This document shows, piece by piece, positions 21,785 through 31,429 of a stretch of DNA of 64,000 bases. A program made the translations under genes and the position numbers. Under the pieces are notes generated by a model, which saw nothing but the letters and a program-made list of their open reading frames with translations, was not told the DNA's origin and ran no database searches. Source of the stretch: Symbiodinium natans (lineage: Eukaryota > Sar > Dinophyceae > Suessiales > Symbiodiniaceae); contig CAJNDS010000415.1 in NCBI GenBank assembly GCA_905221605.1, forward strand, positions 1 through 64,000, read 5' to 3'. Numbering within the stretch: the stretch's first letter is position 1; each line of letters starts with the position of its first letter.

Positions 21785-22802
21785 GCCTAGGCTCCAAACC
21801 GGAGCAAAGCTCTGCCGGGCATGCCTTCGCTTGAAATCAAAGCCGAAACCTCAGAGGTGTGCGGCTTCTAGGGCTCAGGGTTAAAGATGCAGGCTGCAGA
21901 TATGTGGCTTTAGGCCTGAAAGTTTGGGACCAGCAGGTCTGAACACAGGTTCTTGCAAGTGTGAGGTAAGTCCTGTAATCTAAGCCCGAAAGCAGAAAGC
22001 GAAAGGCTGGCCTGTAGCTGCCCTGCCGGAGGCAGGATGAAGCTTGATATAAGAGTTGCAGCTTGACGACTGTGAGTTTTTCAGCTGCAGATGTGTTTCA
22101 CGAACGAAGTGCGAAATTCGGTCAACGAAGTCCAGATCAGATCTTTTGCAAAAGTCGCTAAAAAAACTTCAAGAGAGCCGAGCCAGGAAGCCTGCTGCAG
22201 ATGTTGTGGGGTGTCTGTGTGTGTTTGTGCGACACAGGAGTTGCACTTGCAGCAGTCGGAGCTTCTTGCTGTGTGCTGCTTTACAAGCGAAGCGAATGTT
22301 GCAGTCTTAAATTCGCGAGTCTTCCACCTTGCAAATAGGTTCCTTTGGAGCAAGAAGGGAGCCCTGTGGGTCAGTGGGAGGGTGTGGGGGGACCTGCAAA
22401 GGTCCCCCCACTGAGGGACCAGGAATGGTCTCTCCAGGGCATGCTTCTGGTGTGGACTGCTGTGAAGGCACACATTTGATTTTTCACGATTTTGCGACAA
22501 GGGGTTTTCAGTTGTCCACAGTTTTGTTTGCAAGCATCTTCCTCGAAACAATGCATCTGTAGCTTGCAAGCACATGTCAATGTCAGGCCAGAGAAGTTTA
22601 AGCTGACGGATGCTGCTCTCTTTCAGACAAGACAGACAACGAAACCGAGATATGCATTTCAAGTGAAGTGGAGCTGCCTGCACTTTCGCGTCTGCTTCTT
22701 TCGTTCACAGGCAGTCTCCGTGTGCATGGAGCAATGTTTTTGCAGCCTTTTCTCTTTCAATCTCTGCTTGAGCAGTCACAGTGCCTCGTTCCTGCAACAG
22801 CC
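21785..22802 (+). other. Spacer between the RING gene and the small NLS gene
   Basis: It holds hairpin element copy 2. A plus frame at 22091-22414 (107 codons, Cys-rich) has no family resemblance and I do not call it. The last 60 bp before 22803 are pyrimidine-rich and end in 'gcaacag|cc' before the ATG. Confidence 0.4.
22369..22455 (+). other. Hairpin element copy 2
   Basis: A perfect 12-bp stem, GTGGGGGGACCT/AGGTCCCCCCAC, closes on a GCAA tetraloop (22384-22411). It is followed by a second stem-loop (GGGACCA...TGGTCTC). It shares GGTCAGTGGGAGGG upstream with copy 3 and the GGACCAG-AATGG / CCAGG / TGCT block downstream with copy 1. Confidence 0.75.
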
Positions 22803-23066
22803 ATGGAGCAGACACCGCCTGCGAAGAAAAGGCCAGCTCCTTTTGACACTCCTCCACGACTAGAACCAAAGCGACGGCGAGTGGATCAGGAATGTCAGAG
22901 GCTGCAAGAATCGCTGCGACTGACCCTGCTGAACTTCTTGGATTTCGCAGAAGCAATGGCCAGGGAGGCTTTGGCTGGGCTAGCTGAGGAGCCACGAGAT
23001 GAAACCAATCCAGATGATGCCGAGACAGTTGTTCTGGAGCCTGAGGCAGAGAGCAGCAGCGACTAG
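22803..23066 (+). CDS. 87-residue protein with nuclear-localisation-type basic clusters and acidic tail
   Basis: The start was chosen at the ATG two bases after 'ctgcaacag', a probable spliced-leader acceptor; the frame is open for 45 more codons upstream, but that part is Cys/Phe-rich and less plausible. The N-terminus has two basic clusters, PPAKKRPAPF and EPKRRRVDQ, fitting a bipartite or SV40-like nuclear signal. An amphipathic helix follows (RLQESLRLTLLNFLDFAEAM), and the C-terminus is acidic (DETNPDDAETV, then EPEAESSSD). It looks like a small nuclear adaptor. It lies 260 bp upstream of the large two-exon gene in the same direction. No family recognised. Confidence 0.6.
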   Translation: MEQTPPAKKRPAPFDTPPRLEPKRRRVDQECQRLQESLRLTLLNFLDFAEAMAREALAGLAEEPRDETNPDDAETVVLEPEAESSSD

Positions 23067-23322
23067 GCGTTTGCAGTTTTGATGCGTTTGCCAAGCAGTC
23101 TGTGTTCGTATGTCTTGCCAGAACTGCCGAGCCGAGCTTTGTGCCTGCAGAGCGGAAAGAGAGCGATGACAAACTCATGCTTGAAGGCTGCTTTGTGTAT
23201 ATGCCTACTTCACAGGGCGATTGCACTGCTGCAGCTTGTGAGTGAGAATGTGCAAGCGCTTTCCGGTGCATGCCTTGCTTGACAGCCAGAAGCTTTTGCA
23301 TAGTCCCGGTGTTGTTTTTGTC

Positions 23323-23324
23323 AG
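23323..23324 (+). promoter_or_regulatory. Probable spliced-leader acceptor for the large two-exon gene
   Basis: 'gttgtttttgtcag|ctgATG': a T-rich tract and AG three bases before the ATG at 23328. Comparable AGs precede 20088 (immediately) and 22803 (two bases). In dinoflagellates mRNAs receive a trans-spliced leader at such sites; this is inferred from context only. Confidence 0.5.
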
Positions 23325-23327
23325 CTG

Positions 23328-26300
23328 ATGTCTGATTTCCTTTCTAAAAAGTTGCTTCAGGTGAAAAGAAAAAAAATCAGGCAACAGAATGAAGGAAGAC
23401 TTAGGGTGCTGCGAGCCTCGCGGGAAGGCATCATGTCTGCGAAGCCATGGGCAATGTTCCACTTCGTAGGACGAGGAGAGCGACAGGAAAGTTGCAGACT
23501 GCTGCTTTTTGACAGAAAGCTGAAATTGCAGAATTGTTCGACTGGCGAGCTTCTCGAGCTTCCGGATGGTGCCGAAGTGAGCCCGGAAGAGTGTTCAGTC
23601 CTGCTGCCTCCTAAGGAGGACGAGCAGGATGCAAGCACAGTTCCTCTGCAGGATTTTTTTCAGATGTCCCTGGGGACAGACGAGGACGGAGAATGCAGTG
23701 TGCTCAAAGAAGGCAAGACCTTGACCTCCTGGGAAGCTTTGAAAGGTGCCAGAGACACCGTGGCCCTGGAGTTTCGGCTGCTGACAGAGAAACCCGTCAA
23801 GTGGCAGACAGAGTGCTACCTCTTTCACGTCCCCCTGTGCCAAGTTCCAGCGTCATCCGTGAGATTTCCCCTGCGACGGTTCATTGATGCTTTGGGTGGG
23901 GCCAAGAGAAAGAATTTCATCGGGGGCTCGATCAATACTTGGCGAAGTTTCGTTCAGAAGCATTTCGTGCTTCGTGCCCCGGACGACGAAGAGCAGGAAG
24001 CATGTCAGCACATCAGCAAATCTTCCTGGAGCGGCCTGATGCGATCTGCAAAGAAGAGAAAGCAGGGAGAGGAGCAAGAAGAGGCGGGGGAGCAGTACGA
24101 GGCTCACTGTTCCGTATTCGCCTTGCTGGCCCTACTGAGCAGTTTCGCCGTCTCGCTTCGTTCCACCAGTTCCTGGAATCTGCCTGACCAGATCGTGAGC
24201 GACAAAGCAAGAAGCATGCTAAAGGCACTCCTGTGGCATTTTCTCGACAAGGAATTTTCCAGGGAAGCGGATGTAGAGGAAGACGGAGTCGATTTCGTGG
24301 TGGAGTGGCGAAAGGTAGAGGGGCAGGTCATGCTGAATTGGCACAAACTCTGCGAGAGCGAACAGTGCTTGGTGAAGATGTTTCCGAAAGAGGAGGAAGA
24401 GATCGAGCTGACGAGAGCCCTGCTGCGACTGCGAGAGCAGGAGAGCAGCAACCGAGTAAGTGCTGGAAGACGACGTGGCTGCAAGGAGCTGCTGTCCTTC
24501 TTGTTCCTGGTGCTGTCCGATTGCGTGGAAGCCAGTCTGAGATCAAAGCTTTGGTGCGAGACAAGGGTCGAGCAGTTGGTGCAGCTGAGGACAGCAACCG
24601 AAGTTGTTTTGTGTACGTGTGTGCCCAGCTTTGTGTTTGAATGTCCTGACCTAAAAACAAGGACAGCACGTGGCTACAGGCGAGTGTCTTGGGGTTTCCG
24701 AGAAGCCATCGTTGACAAGACAAAAAATGCGAACATGCAAGGCACGAGCACCGTGGAAGCAGCTCAGGAAATCATGGTCGAGGGCCGAGCAGCAACACGA
24801 TCTCACAGAGGAGATCGCTTTCTCAGGCCTGAGAGGTACAACTACCTCAAGGCCGGAGAAGAGTTGATGAAGGACTGCTCTCTGGTCAGCCTCGCTGCCG
24901 ATGCTGTCAGTGTTGGCAGCGACCACATTCTGAATTGCTTCCTGTGGCACCCGCTGCAGAAGAAGGCGGTTCACTGCCCACCTCAGGTGCTTGGCTGAGC
25001 ATAAGCGACTGTTGCATGTGTTTTCAGTATCATTGAGGGAGAGGTGTCTACATTAGAGAGGAGCGAACCTCCGGGAGAGCGTCTCCTTTTTGAGACTTTT
25101 CCCTGGGCAGAGCCACGGGCAGCACGCCTCTTTTTGTAGGAAAAAACGAGGCAAAAAGTCTCGCGAAGACAAGGTTTGGGAGCTCAAATATTTTCAGCCC
25201 TTGGCCTCTGGGACCGCGCCTCCAAGTCGGTCAGCCTCTCCCAGCACGCCTCCGCTTCGGCGAGGCTTCGCCTTTAAGTTTTACTTTACAGAGGAGTTTC
25301 GGGGTCCAGGGTTTGCAGCCCTGAGCCTGTGGGACCACGCCTCTTTTAGCACGTTTTCACCAGGCAAAAAGCCTCGTAAAAAAGTAGGTTTTTTCCATCG
25401 GTTTTCGTGCCCTTTTGGTTGCTTAGCCTCTGGCAGCGCGCCTCCTGTCAGCGAGCAAAAAGCTTGCTTGGCAGGCAAACAGAATAGAAGGAAGAAGGTA
25501 GAGAAACAAGAGAGGCAGACAAGCAAAAGCACAGAAGACAGACTTGTTTTGCTCCTGCAGAAGTAAGAAAACAGCGAGGTGCAGAAGCAGCTGAAGACAT
25601 ATGATCTCTTCCAAGAGGACGGCGCCTTGTGGACAGGCAAGACAGCAGAATTCATGAAGAAACGGGAAGACGAGACTCGAGAAAACAAAGCTCGAAGGCT
25701 CCGTGTCAAAACAGAGTCAAAGGACCGACTCCCCACCTTCATGTGGATGCAGTGCGTGCAGGCTTCTTTGAGGTCAGTCGGCTTGAAGTTCCAGGACTTC
25801 GTGGAAGTGGCGACATCGGAGAGAGCCGGAGGCTCCATGCCAAGAACCCTCGTGGTGGCAACGGACCAAGAAGCATTGCAGATAACAGCCATGAACTTCC
25901 TGAAACATCATCGAAAGCTGTGCAGTATTCACATTTACGATCCGATGCACCGGCGACAGAACGATACGATTCTCGCTTTGGGCGAGTCAGGATGCCTGAG
26001 GAGAGCATCCATGAACCTCAGCCTGTACAACATCAAATTTGGGCCCTGGCTGAAGGGTGGCTGGTTCCGTCAGTTGCAAGAAACAGGGGAGAAGTTGAGG
26101 CAGATGCAGCCCAACGACCCCCTCCTCATGCACTTCTGGCCAGAAATCCTCAAGGACAGAGCCTTCCTGTTGGAGGACTCTCAGGAAGGCCGGAAGTTGT
26201 TCTTGGCCACATTGAGGAGCCAGCAATTCCTGACAAGCAAGGGTCCCAAAGCATCCCTGAGCAAGTTCAATGCTTTTAGCGAGGCCCACCGACTCCTTGA

Positions 26301-28632
26301 CGAGCATTGGTCATCGCAGGCGTTCGTGATGACGGCGACATGCTTGCTTCAGGGCTGGGTCTCCTATGCAGATCAACTGTGGTGCCCAGAGGAGTGCATT
26401 GGTCAGCTTGGTGAAGCATCGACCAGCAGAAATACTGCAAAAAAGGAGGCCAAGGCTGCCCTGGACAAGATGCGAAATGCATCTGTGAACAGCCTGCACA
26501 GCATGACCAAGTACATCAACGATGCCGAGGTGAAGCTGGAGAGCCGTCTCATTGCTGCAGTTCTCGCACCCGAGTCCAAGGCAGCTGCACAGATGCTGGT
26601 GGACATGCGGGGGCCCGAGCAGACCCTGGCTTACTTTGTGTCCTGGGCCGAAGGTGGCTGGCTTGAGACAGCCTGCGAGCATCTGGGACTGCTTGAGGAC
26701 CTGGCAAGCTTGAACAGAATCGGCTTCCACATGCAGTGGACAGAGGTGCCCGGCGAAGGACAGCTGGAGTACGAGAGGGCCACCACCGAGAACCTGTTTT
26801 CCTTCCTCAAGAGCCTCCTGAAGTATAGAGCCGGGAGTAACCTGTGGCACACTTGCGGACAGGGGGCCTGTGCCGGCTTGCTTTCAGACGAACCGGCCTT
26901 GCTCCAGTCGAGGCTTCTGTGGTTCAAGGAGATTTGCGAAGCTGAAGAAGAGGTCAAACAGACAGGGAACCTGGCTGCACAAAACTTGCTGAAAGACAGC
27001 ATGCTTCAGGAGATTTTTCAGCAAAACGTGATTCGATTCCTTAAAGAGGAAGGTTTTGCCAGGGTTGCTCCGAAACTGGAGGAAGTCCTTCAAGCTACTT
27101 TCTCCTCCTTGCTCAACACGAAATTGGTTGAAGATGCGAACAAGTTTCAGCGTGAAAAAGAAGACCGAGGAAACAACTCCAAGACAGTTTCCATGGCTGA
27201 GGCTTGGCACACCGTTTCGCAGCACAAAGTGCTGGAGTCCTACAGCAGAGAGGAAGTAAGGGCAAGCAAGAACTGGAGGGTTCCGGCAAGCTGGAGCATT
27301 GAGGACATCTGCAGGGAAAATGTCCGACGAACAGAGAACAAGACTATGGCTGAGAAAGCCGACTTCGACTTCCTGAGCCGGGTGACAGGGCAAGTCTCCT
27401 GGCCATCCTTTACTCCCGAGACAGAGCAGAGGCTGATTTGCAACCTGGCCCTGCTGGTGCACATCCACAAGTTGGGCAAGAAGTGGGACATGGCCGAGAA
27501 AGCGTGGCTGTCAGGCCTGGTGCAAACAGGCTCTGTGCTGCAATGGCAGGAGAAGCCGCACTATGTCGTCCGAACATATCCCCAGGGCTTGCTTTTGTGG
27601 CCCCTGCTGGAGACAGGAGACAACAGGCTCGTGTTTCAGAAGCCCTTAAAGAAGCTGGTTTGGGGCTTCGTTTTTTCCTTGGAGAAGTGCAAGATACAGC
27701 TGCTGACACCCTGTGCTCCCATGGAGGCCGTGCGAGGGCAAAAAGCGGGCATTCAACTGGTGGGAGGAGCCTGGCAGCCGCTGCTGCAGAATCTCATGGA
27801 CAGTGGCTTCAAAGGCATGAATGAGTCCCAGTTGAAGAAGCTGAATTGTCTGTTGGGGCACGAGGAGCCAGAGGCCCAGCAAGAGAACCAGGAAGTCGCA
27901 CTGGCTGTGCACTTGCTGGTCAACGAGGATCCCACATTGACCGAAAAAGATGTCCTGGATAGAATTGAAGTTCGCAACACAGAGCGTGATTTCCCTGTGG
28001 AAGGCATGACAGAAGAGCTGGCCGATGTCATCAAGGACACTCTTCGAGTCCAGGACCAGGAGAAGATCATCAACAACCTGAAGAAAAAGGCAGCTGCACC
28101 GAGCAAGGTGGCCGAGTGGGCCAAGGCAAGCTATCAGAAGTCGTACGACAAGATTCCCATGGAGAAGGTGCAAGCTGCTATCTTGCAGAAGCAAAAAAAA
28201 GAAAAGGAATCGACACAGAGGAAGGGGTCCAAGCGAAAGGAAGTGGAGAACAGCGAAGTCGAAAAGAAGACCCAGATCAGAAAGTATGCGAAGAGGGACC
28301 AGGACGTCGACAAGCAGCTGCACCTGCACCTGCCCCCGGACGTCGCTTGTGACACGGACGACGACAATGGTCGTTGGAGATTGACACACAAGCTCAAGGG
28401 AGCCAAGCGGCAGAAGAGTCTCAGCTGGACCATGGCCGGCCACAGTCAAGCTGCAGCAGCTGCACTGTTGCAGGCGTTCAAATGGCACAAGGAACAAACC
28501 GGAGAAGACATGCCTGTGAAGACACAGAAGCTCGTCGATAAGTGGCAGAATGTTTCTACCTCGGCAAGCAGACCTCAGAGCTCGTTGGTGGCGCCTGAAC
28601 TCAGCAGCTCCTCCAAATCAAGAGCCCCGTAG
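23328..28632 (+). CDS. 1,570-residue protein with a DDE-transposase-like acidic pattern, two exons
   Basis: Exon 1 is 23328-24986 and exon 2 is 25579-28632, joined in phase 0 (CAG|GTG...GAG|GTG). Neither exon is complete alone: exon 1 runs only four codons into the intron before a stop, and exon 2 has no ATG at its start. Three conserved-looking acidic blocks straddle the junction: SLAADAVSVGSDHILNCFLW (about residue 520), LVVATDQEALQ with IHIYDPMHRRQND (about 645-680), and ATTENLFSFLKSLLKYRAGS (Glu near 957). The spacing D, then D with a His-containing segment, then a long insert, then E in a helix resembles RNase-H-fold DDE transposases. The N-terminus is basic (VKRKKIRQQN) and the C-terminus has Lys-rich nuclear-signal clusters (QRKGSKRKEVE). 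It is by far the longest frame here. The transposase reading is an inference; it could be another large nuclear protein. Confidence 0.6.
24987..25578 (+). other. 592-bp intron flanked by a 6-bp direct repeat and holding degenerate ~100-bp repeats
   Basis: The donor context is CTC-AGGTGC-TTGG and the acceptor context CG-AGGTGC-AG, so AGGTGC is present at both ends and the intron can be read as an insertion with target duplication. Inside, a GC-rich box (GGGACCGCGCCTCC-like) recurs at about 25117, 25209, 25330 and 25429, each followed by an A- or T-rich stretch rich in GAGGCnnnnnGCCTC-type pieces. Removing it joins the two parts of the large protein in frame. Confidence 0.7.
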
Positions 28633-29354
28633 TTCTTGCTAAACACCGGTGCAAGAAAGGCGAAGTTTTCCAGGAGAAGACAAAATGATGAGCCTTTGCA
28701 GACAGCCCGGTTTTTCATCATGTTTCATGACAACTTTCACATGGAAGGCGAAGCTTGCCCAACCTTGCGAGGCTCGGAAGCTGCAGAGGTAGACAGCTGT
28801 GTAGTGCATATTTTGTCATGTCTTTGGTTTCCATGAAAGAGACTTCCTTTCGAGTCCGGCTTTGGCTGGAAGTGCACCATGAGTCGGATCACTTTCGTCT
28901 GCTTGCCTTTCGAAGAGCCCTAGCCCGAGACCGAAACCTGGCGGGCGTGTTGCAGCACACGAAAACCCTCGCCAGAGTCGCTTCCTGCGACTTAACGATC
29001 TTGCTGACCTTGCGACCTGCGAGTACAGCTTGGAAAGACATTCTGGAGGACCTTGTAGAGGGCAGCCTCTTCCACTGAGAGAGGCCTGTGTCAACAAAGT
29101 CCTAGGAAGTTTGTGAAGCTTCAGCTGCCAGGCGGAGACTTGCTGAAAATAGTAAAGAAGGAGCAGCAGTCGTGGAAATTGCTTGCTTTAGCTTTCACAA
29201 GTGCCACATTGTGCAGTGCCGAATTGCAGTTTTGTGCTGCGAAACGTGGCCAGTCATGTGCCTGGAAGAGAACTTACTTGGCCTCTTGTCCTTGCAGGCT
29301 ATTTTGTAGTAGGAACTTTTCCCGGCCCTCTTTGTCCCGACCCAAACTTGTGCC
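28633..29354 (+). other. Spacer between the large two-exon gene and the basic 307-residue gene
   Basis: A plus frame (28755-29078) is open but Arg/Leu-rich without domain character; I do not call it. An acceptor-like 'tgtccttgcag' lies near 29297, about 55 bp before the next ATG. Confidence 0.35.
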
Positions 29355-30278
29355 ATGGTGGCCTCGTCCAAGCAGGCGAGGAAGATGGCGAGCAGCAAGA
29401 AAGCCACGAAGGTTCAGATGCGAGAGCAGAAGAAGAAACAGCGAGAGCAGAAGCAGACGGTGAAACAGCAGACCAAGGCGGCCGGCAAGCTAAGAAAAGT
29501 CATGCAGCACTACGACGCCAACAGCCACAAAGTGGACAGAGACTACATTGTGGAGATGCTGGAGGCGAATCCCAGTTGGGTGGCGAAGCTTGCTTCTGTC
29601 ATCAGGCAAGGGGGCATGAAGATCCTCATGGAGTTGGAGCAGAACGATCAGGACCAGACGGCAGGCCTGGACTTCGGTGCGAAGTGGAAGGGCAGGAATG
29701 TGAAGACTTTGATGGCCATGCCACAGCAAGTCATGGAGAACATGATCATGGCGACCTTGAAAGAGGATACCGTGTGGCCCACAGACAAGACACAATTGTG
29801 GTGGCAAGCCGCATTCCGGTACCAGATGCACTGCACCGACGACACACCCTTGCCCTATGACAAGATGAACCGCTACGTCATGGTCATGGAAGAATATGCA
29901 AGAATGAGGGTGGCAGCCATTGGCAACAGGCTGGAGGGTTTGAAAAAGAAGTTCGAGACCCTGACCTTGCAGGACTTTGAGATCTACCACATTCATGACC
30001 CAGCGACGAATGTCGAGTTCGGAGATAAAAAGGATGATCCCTGTGTGCTGAAGAACTTGCTTACGAACGAGGAGTACGAGTTGCCGGCCTTGAAGAAGCA
30101 CCAGGGTGCCTGGACACTGCAGAATGCCAATGATCCTGACACGTTGATCACAGCAAAAGACTGTCCTCTGCAATTCAGGGCTGTGGATTACTTCCCTCGC
30201 ATGCCCAAGGCAAGCGAGAAGTGGGGCTATCTTGTAGATGCTGCACAGGTGGCCAAGGCACAATTGGCAGGAGAGTAG
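29355..30278 (+). CDS. 307-residue basic protein of the plus-strand block
   Basis: This is an intact single-exon frame beginning MVASSKQARKMASSKKATK. Residues 10-50 form a Lys/Gln/Arg-rich helix (QMREQKKKQREQKQTVKQQ) that could bind nucleic acid. A mixed alpha-helical middle follows (DYIVEMLEANPSWVAKLASV, then MEEYARMRVAAIGNRLEGL), and the C-terminal third is beta-like with Cys and Asp (DPATNVEFGDKKDDPCVLKN). There is no signal peptide or membrane segment. The family is unknown to me. It follows the DDE-like gene by 720 bp on the same strand, and hairpin copy 3 lies 600 bp downstream. Codon choice and long frame length match the other members of the block and differ from the short-exon genes around it. 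Confidence 0.65.
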   Translation: MVASSKQARKMASSKKATKVQMREQKKKQREQKQTVKQQTKAAGKLRKVMQHYDANSHKVDRDYIVEMLEANPSWVAKLASVIRQGGMKILMELEQNDQDQTAGLDFGAKWKGRNVKTLMAMPQQVMENMIMATLKEDTVWPTDKTQLWWQAAFRYQMHCTDDTPLPYDKMNRYVMVMEEYARMRVAAIGNRLEGLKKKFETLTLQDFEIYHIHDPATNVEFGDKKDDPCVLKNLLTNEEYELPALKKHQGAWTLQNANDPDTLITAKDCPLQFRAVDYFPRMPKASEKWGYLVDAAQVAKAQLAGE

Positions 30279-30870
30279 ATCCGTTACCAAAGTTCCTACC
30301 ACGAGCATGGTGAAGTCCTGCTACTTACAAGCCCTCAGACCAAGAACTTCTCTCTGTTGCTTCGGGGTGCGGGGTAGGGGAAAACTGCCAGAAGCGGAAG
30401 CCTGGTCAAGAGGTAGACTTCTTTTGTTTTCACTTCACGAAATTTCGCGAGGGGTTCGCGCGCAGCAGCTGGAACAAAAGGTTGGCCTGAAGTCACATGT
30501 TTGCAGTAGAACCTTGAAACTGTGTGCTTCTTTGAAAACCTTCAGACCCACAGTTAATGCAAATCTTCTTGGTTAAAGACTTGCCCAGCAAAGCAAGACT
30601 GATTGTGGTCGAAGACTCATACTCGTCTGCAAGGGTCAGTGAACGGTTGACTGAAGCCTCAGGCCTTTTTTGTTTTGGGGATTTAACCCCAGCTCCACAT
30701 TGAGTGGCACATCGTATATGCTTTTTGTACTTCGCGAGACCTCGCTTTGTCAGCAAGGAATGCCAGGGAAAAACGATCAAAGCATTACTGAGCAAAAAGG
30801 CTTTGCTCAGCCTGTTCAGAGATTTCATCCTCCTGCAAAAACAACAAGATCGTAAAGTGCGAAGCCTCAG

Positions 30871-30996
30871 ATGCAAGTGTGCCTCATGGGGACTTGGAAA
30901 AGGCCCCATGAGGCACACGAAAAGCTTGGGGGTCAGTGGGAGGGAAACAGGGGACCTGCTACAGGGGCCCCTGTTCCAAGCTGACGAAAGTCTCGC
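30871..30996 (+). other. Hairpin element copy 3 (double hairpin)
   Basis: The first stem-loop is a perfect 15-bp stem GTGTGCCTCATGGGG/CCCCATGAGGCACAC with loop ACTTGGAAAAGG (30877-30918). The second pairs ACAGGGG with CCCCTGT (30947-30974) around ACCTGCTACAGG and includes the perfect palindrome ACAGGGGCCCCTGT. It shares GGTCAGTGGGAGGG and GGGGACCTGC with copy 2, and the GGGACYTG-AAAAGG core with copies 1 and 2. Confidence 0.75.
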
Positions 30997-31053
30997 CAGG
31001 TCCTATGACGAGAACTAAGTCTGTGAGGAATTGCTTTATCAGCATTTTCTGTC

Positions 31054-31422
31054 ATGGCAGTGATTCGGAAGCAACAGCAGCCATTGCACGACACATGCTG
31101 TTCACTGTTTGTTAATCTTCCGTTTGCAAGTTATGCTGGTAGACATGTCATGTGGCGAAAACTGCCTCGCCGTCTTCGAATTTGTTGCCAAGATGAGGAA
31201 GACAAAATCGCTATTTGCCTAAAGTATCCAATCGACAAGGTCAAGGGATCCCACTTGCAGCTGCAAAGGCAAGCTCGAGTCAAAGTCACAGGAGGATCGC
31301 TTTCGGTGAAAAACTTGCAGCAAGAAACATCCCTCGCTTGCATGCTCGGGCCTTTTTTCGGGCAATGTGAGGCAAACATATGGGCAAGTGAGCAGTTCAC
31401 ACAGATGAAGAGACTTCACTGA
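31054..31422 (+). CDS. Possible 122-residue protein at the end of the plus-strand block
   Basis: The frame is complete, and 'gctttatcag' lies 12 bp before the ATG. The protein is basic in its middle (MWRKLPRRLRICCQDEEDK, QLQRQARVKV) and Cys-containing, without a recognised domain. It may be a genuine last gene of the block or a chance frame. Confidence 0.25.
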   Translation: MAVIRKQQQPLHDTCCSLFVNLPFASYAGRHVMWRKLPRRLRICCQDEEDKIAICLKYPIDKVKGSHLQLQRQARVKVTGGSLSVKNLQQETSLACMLGPFFGQCEANIWASEQFTQMKRLH

Positions 31423-31429
31423 CACGTCT

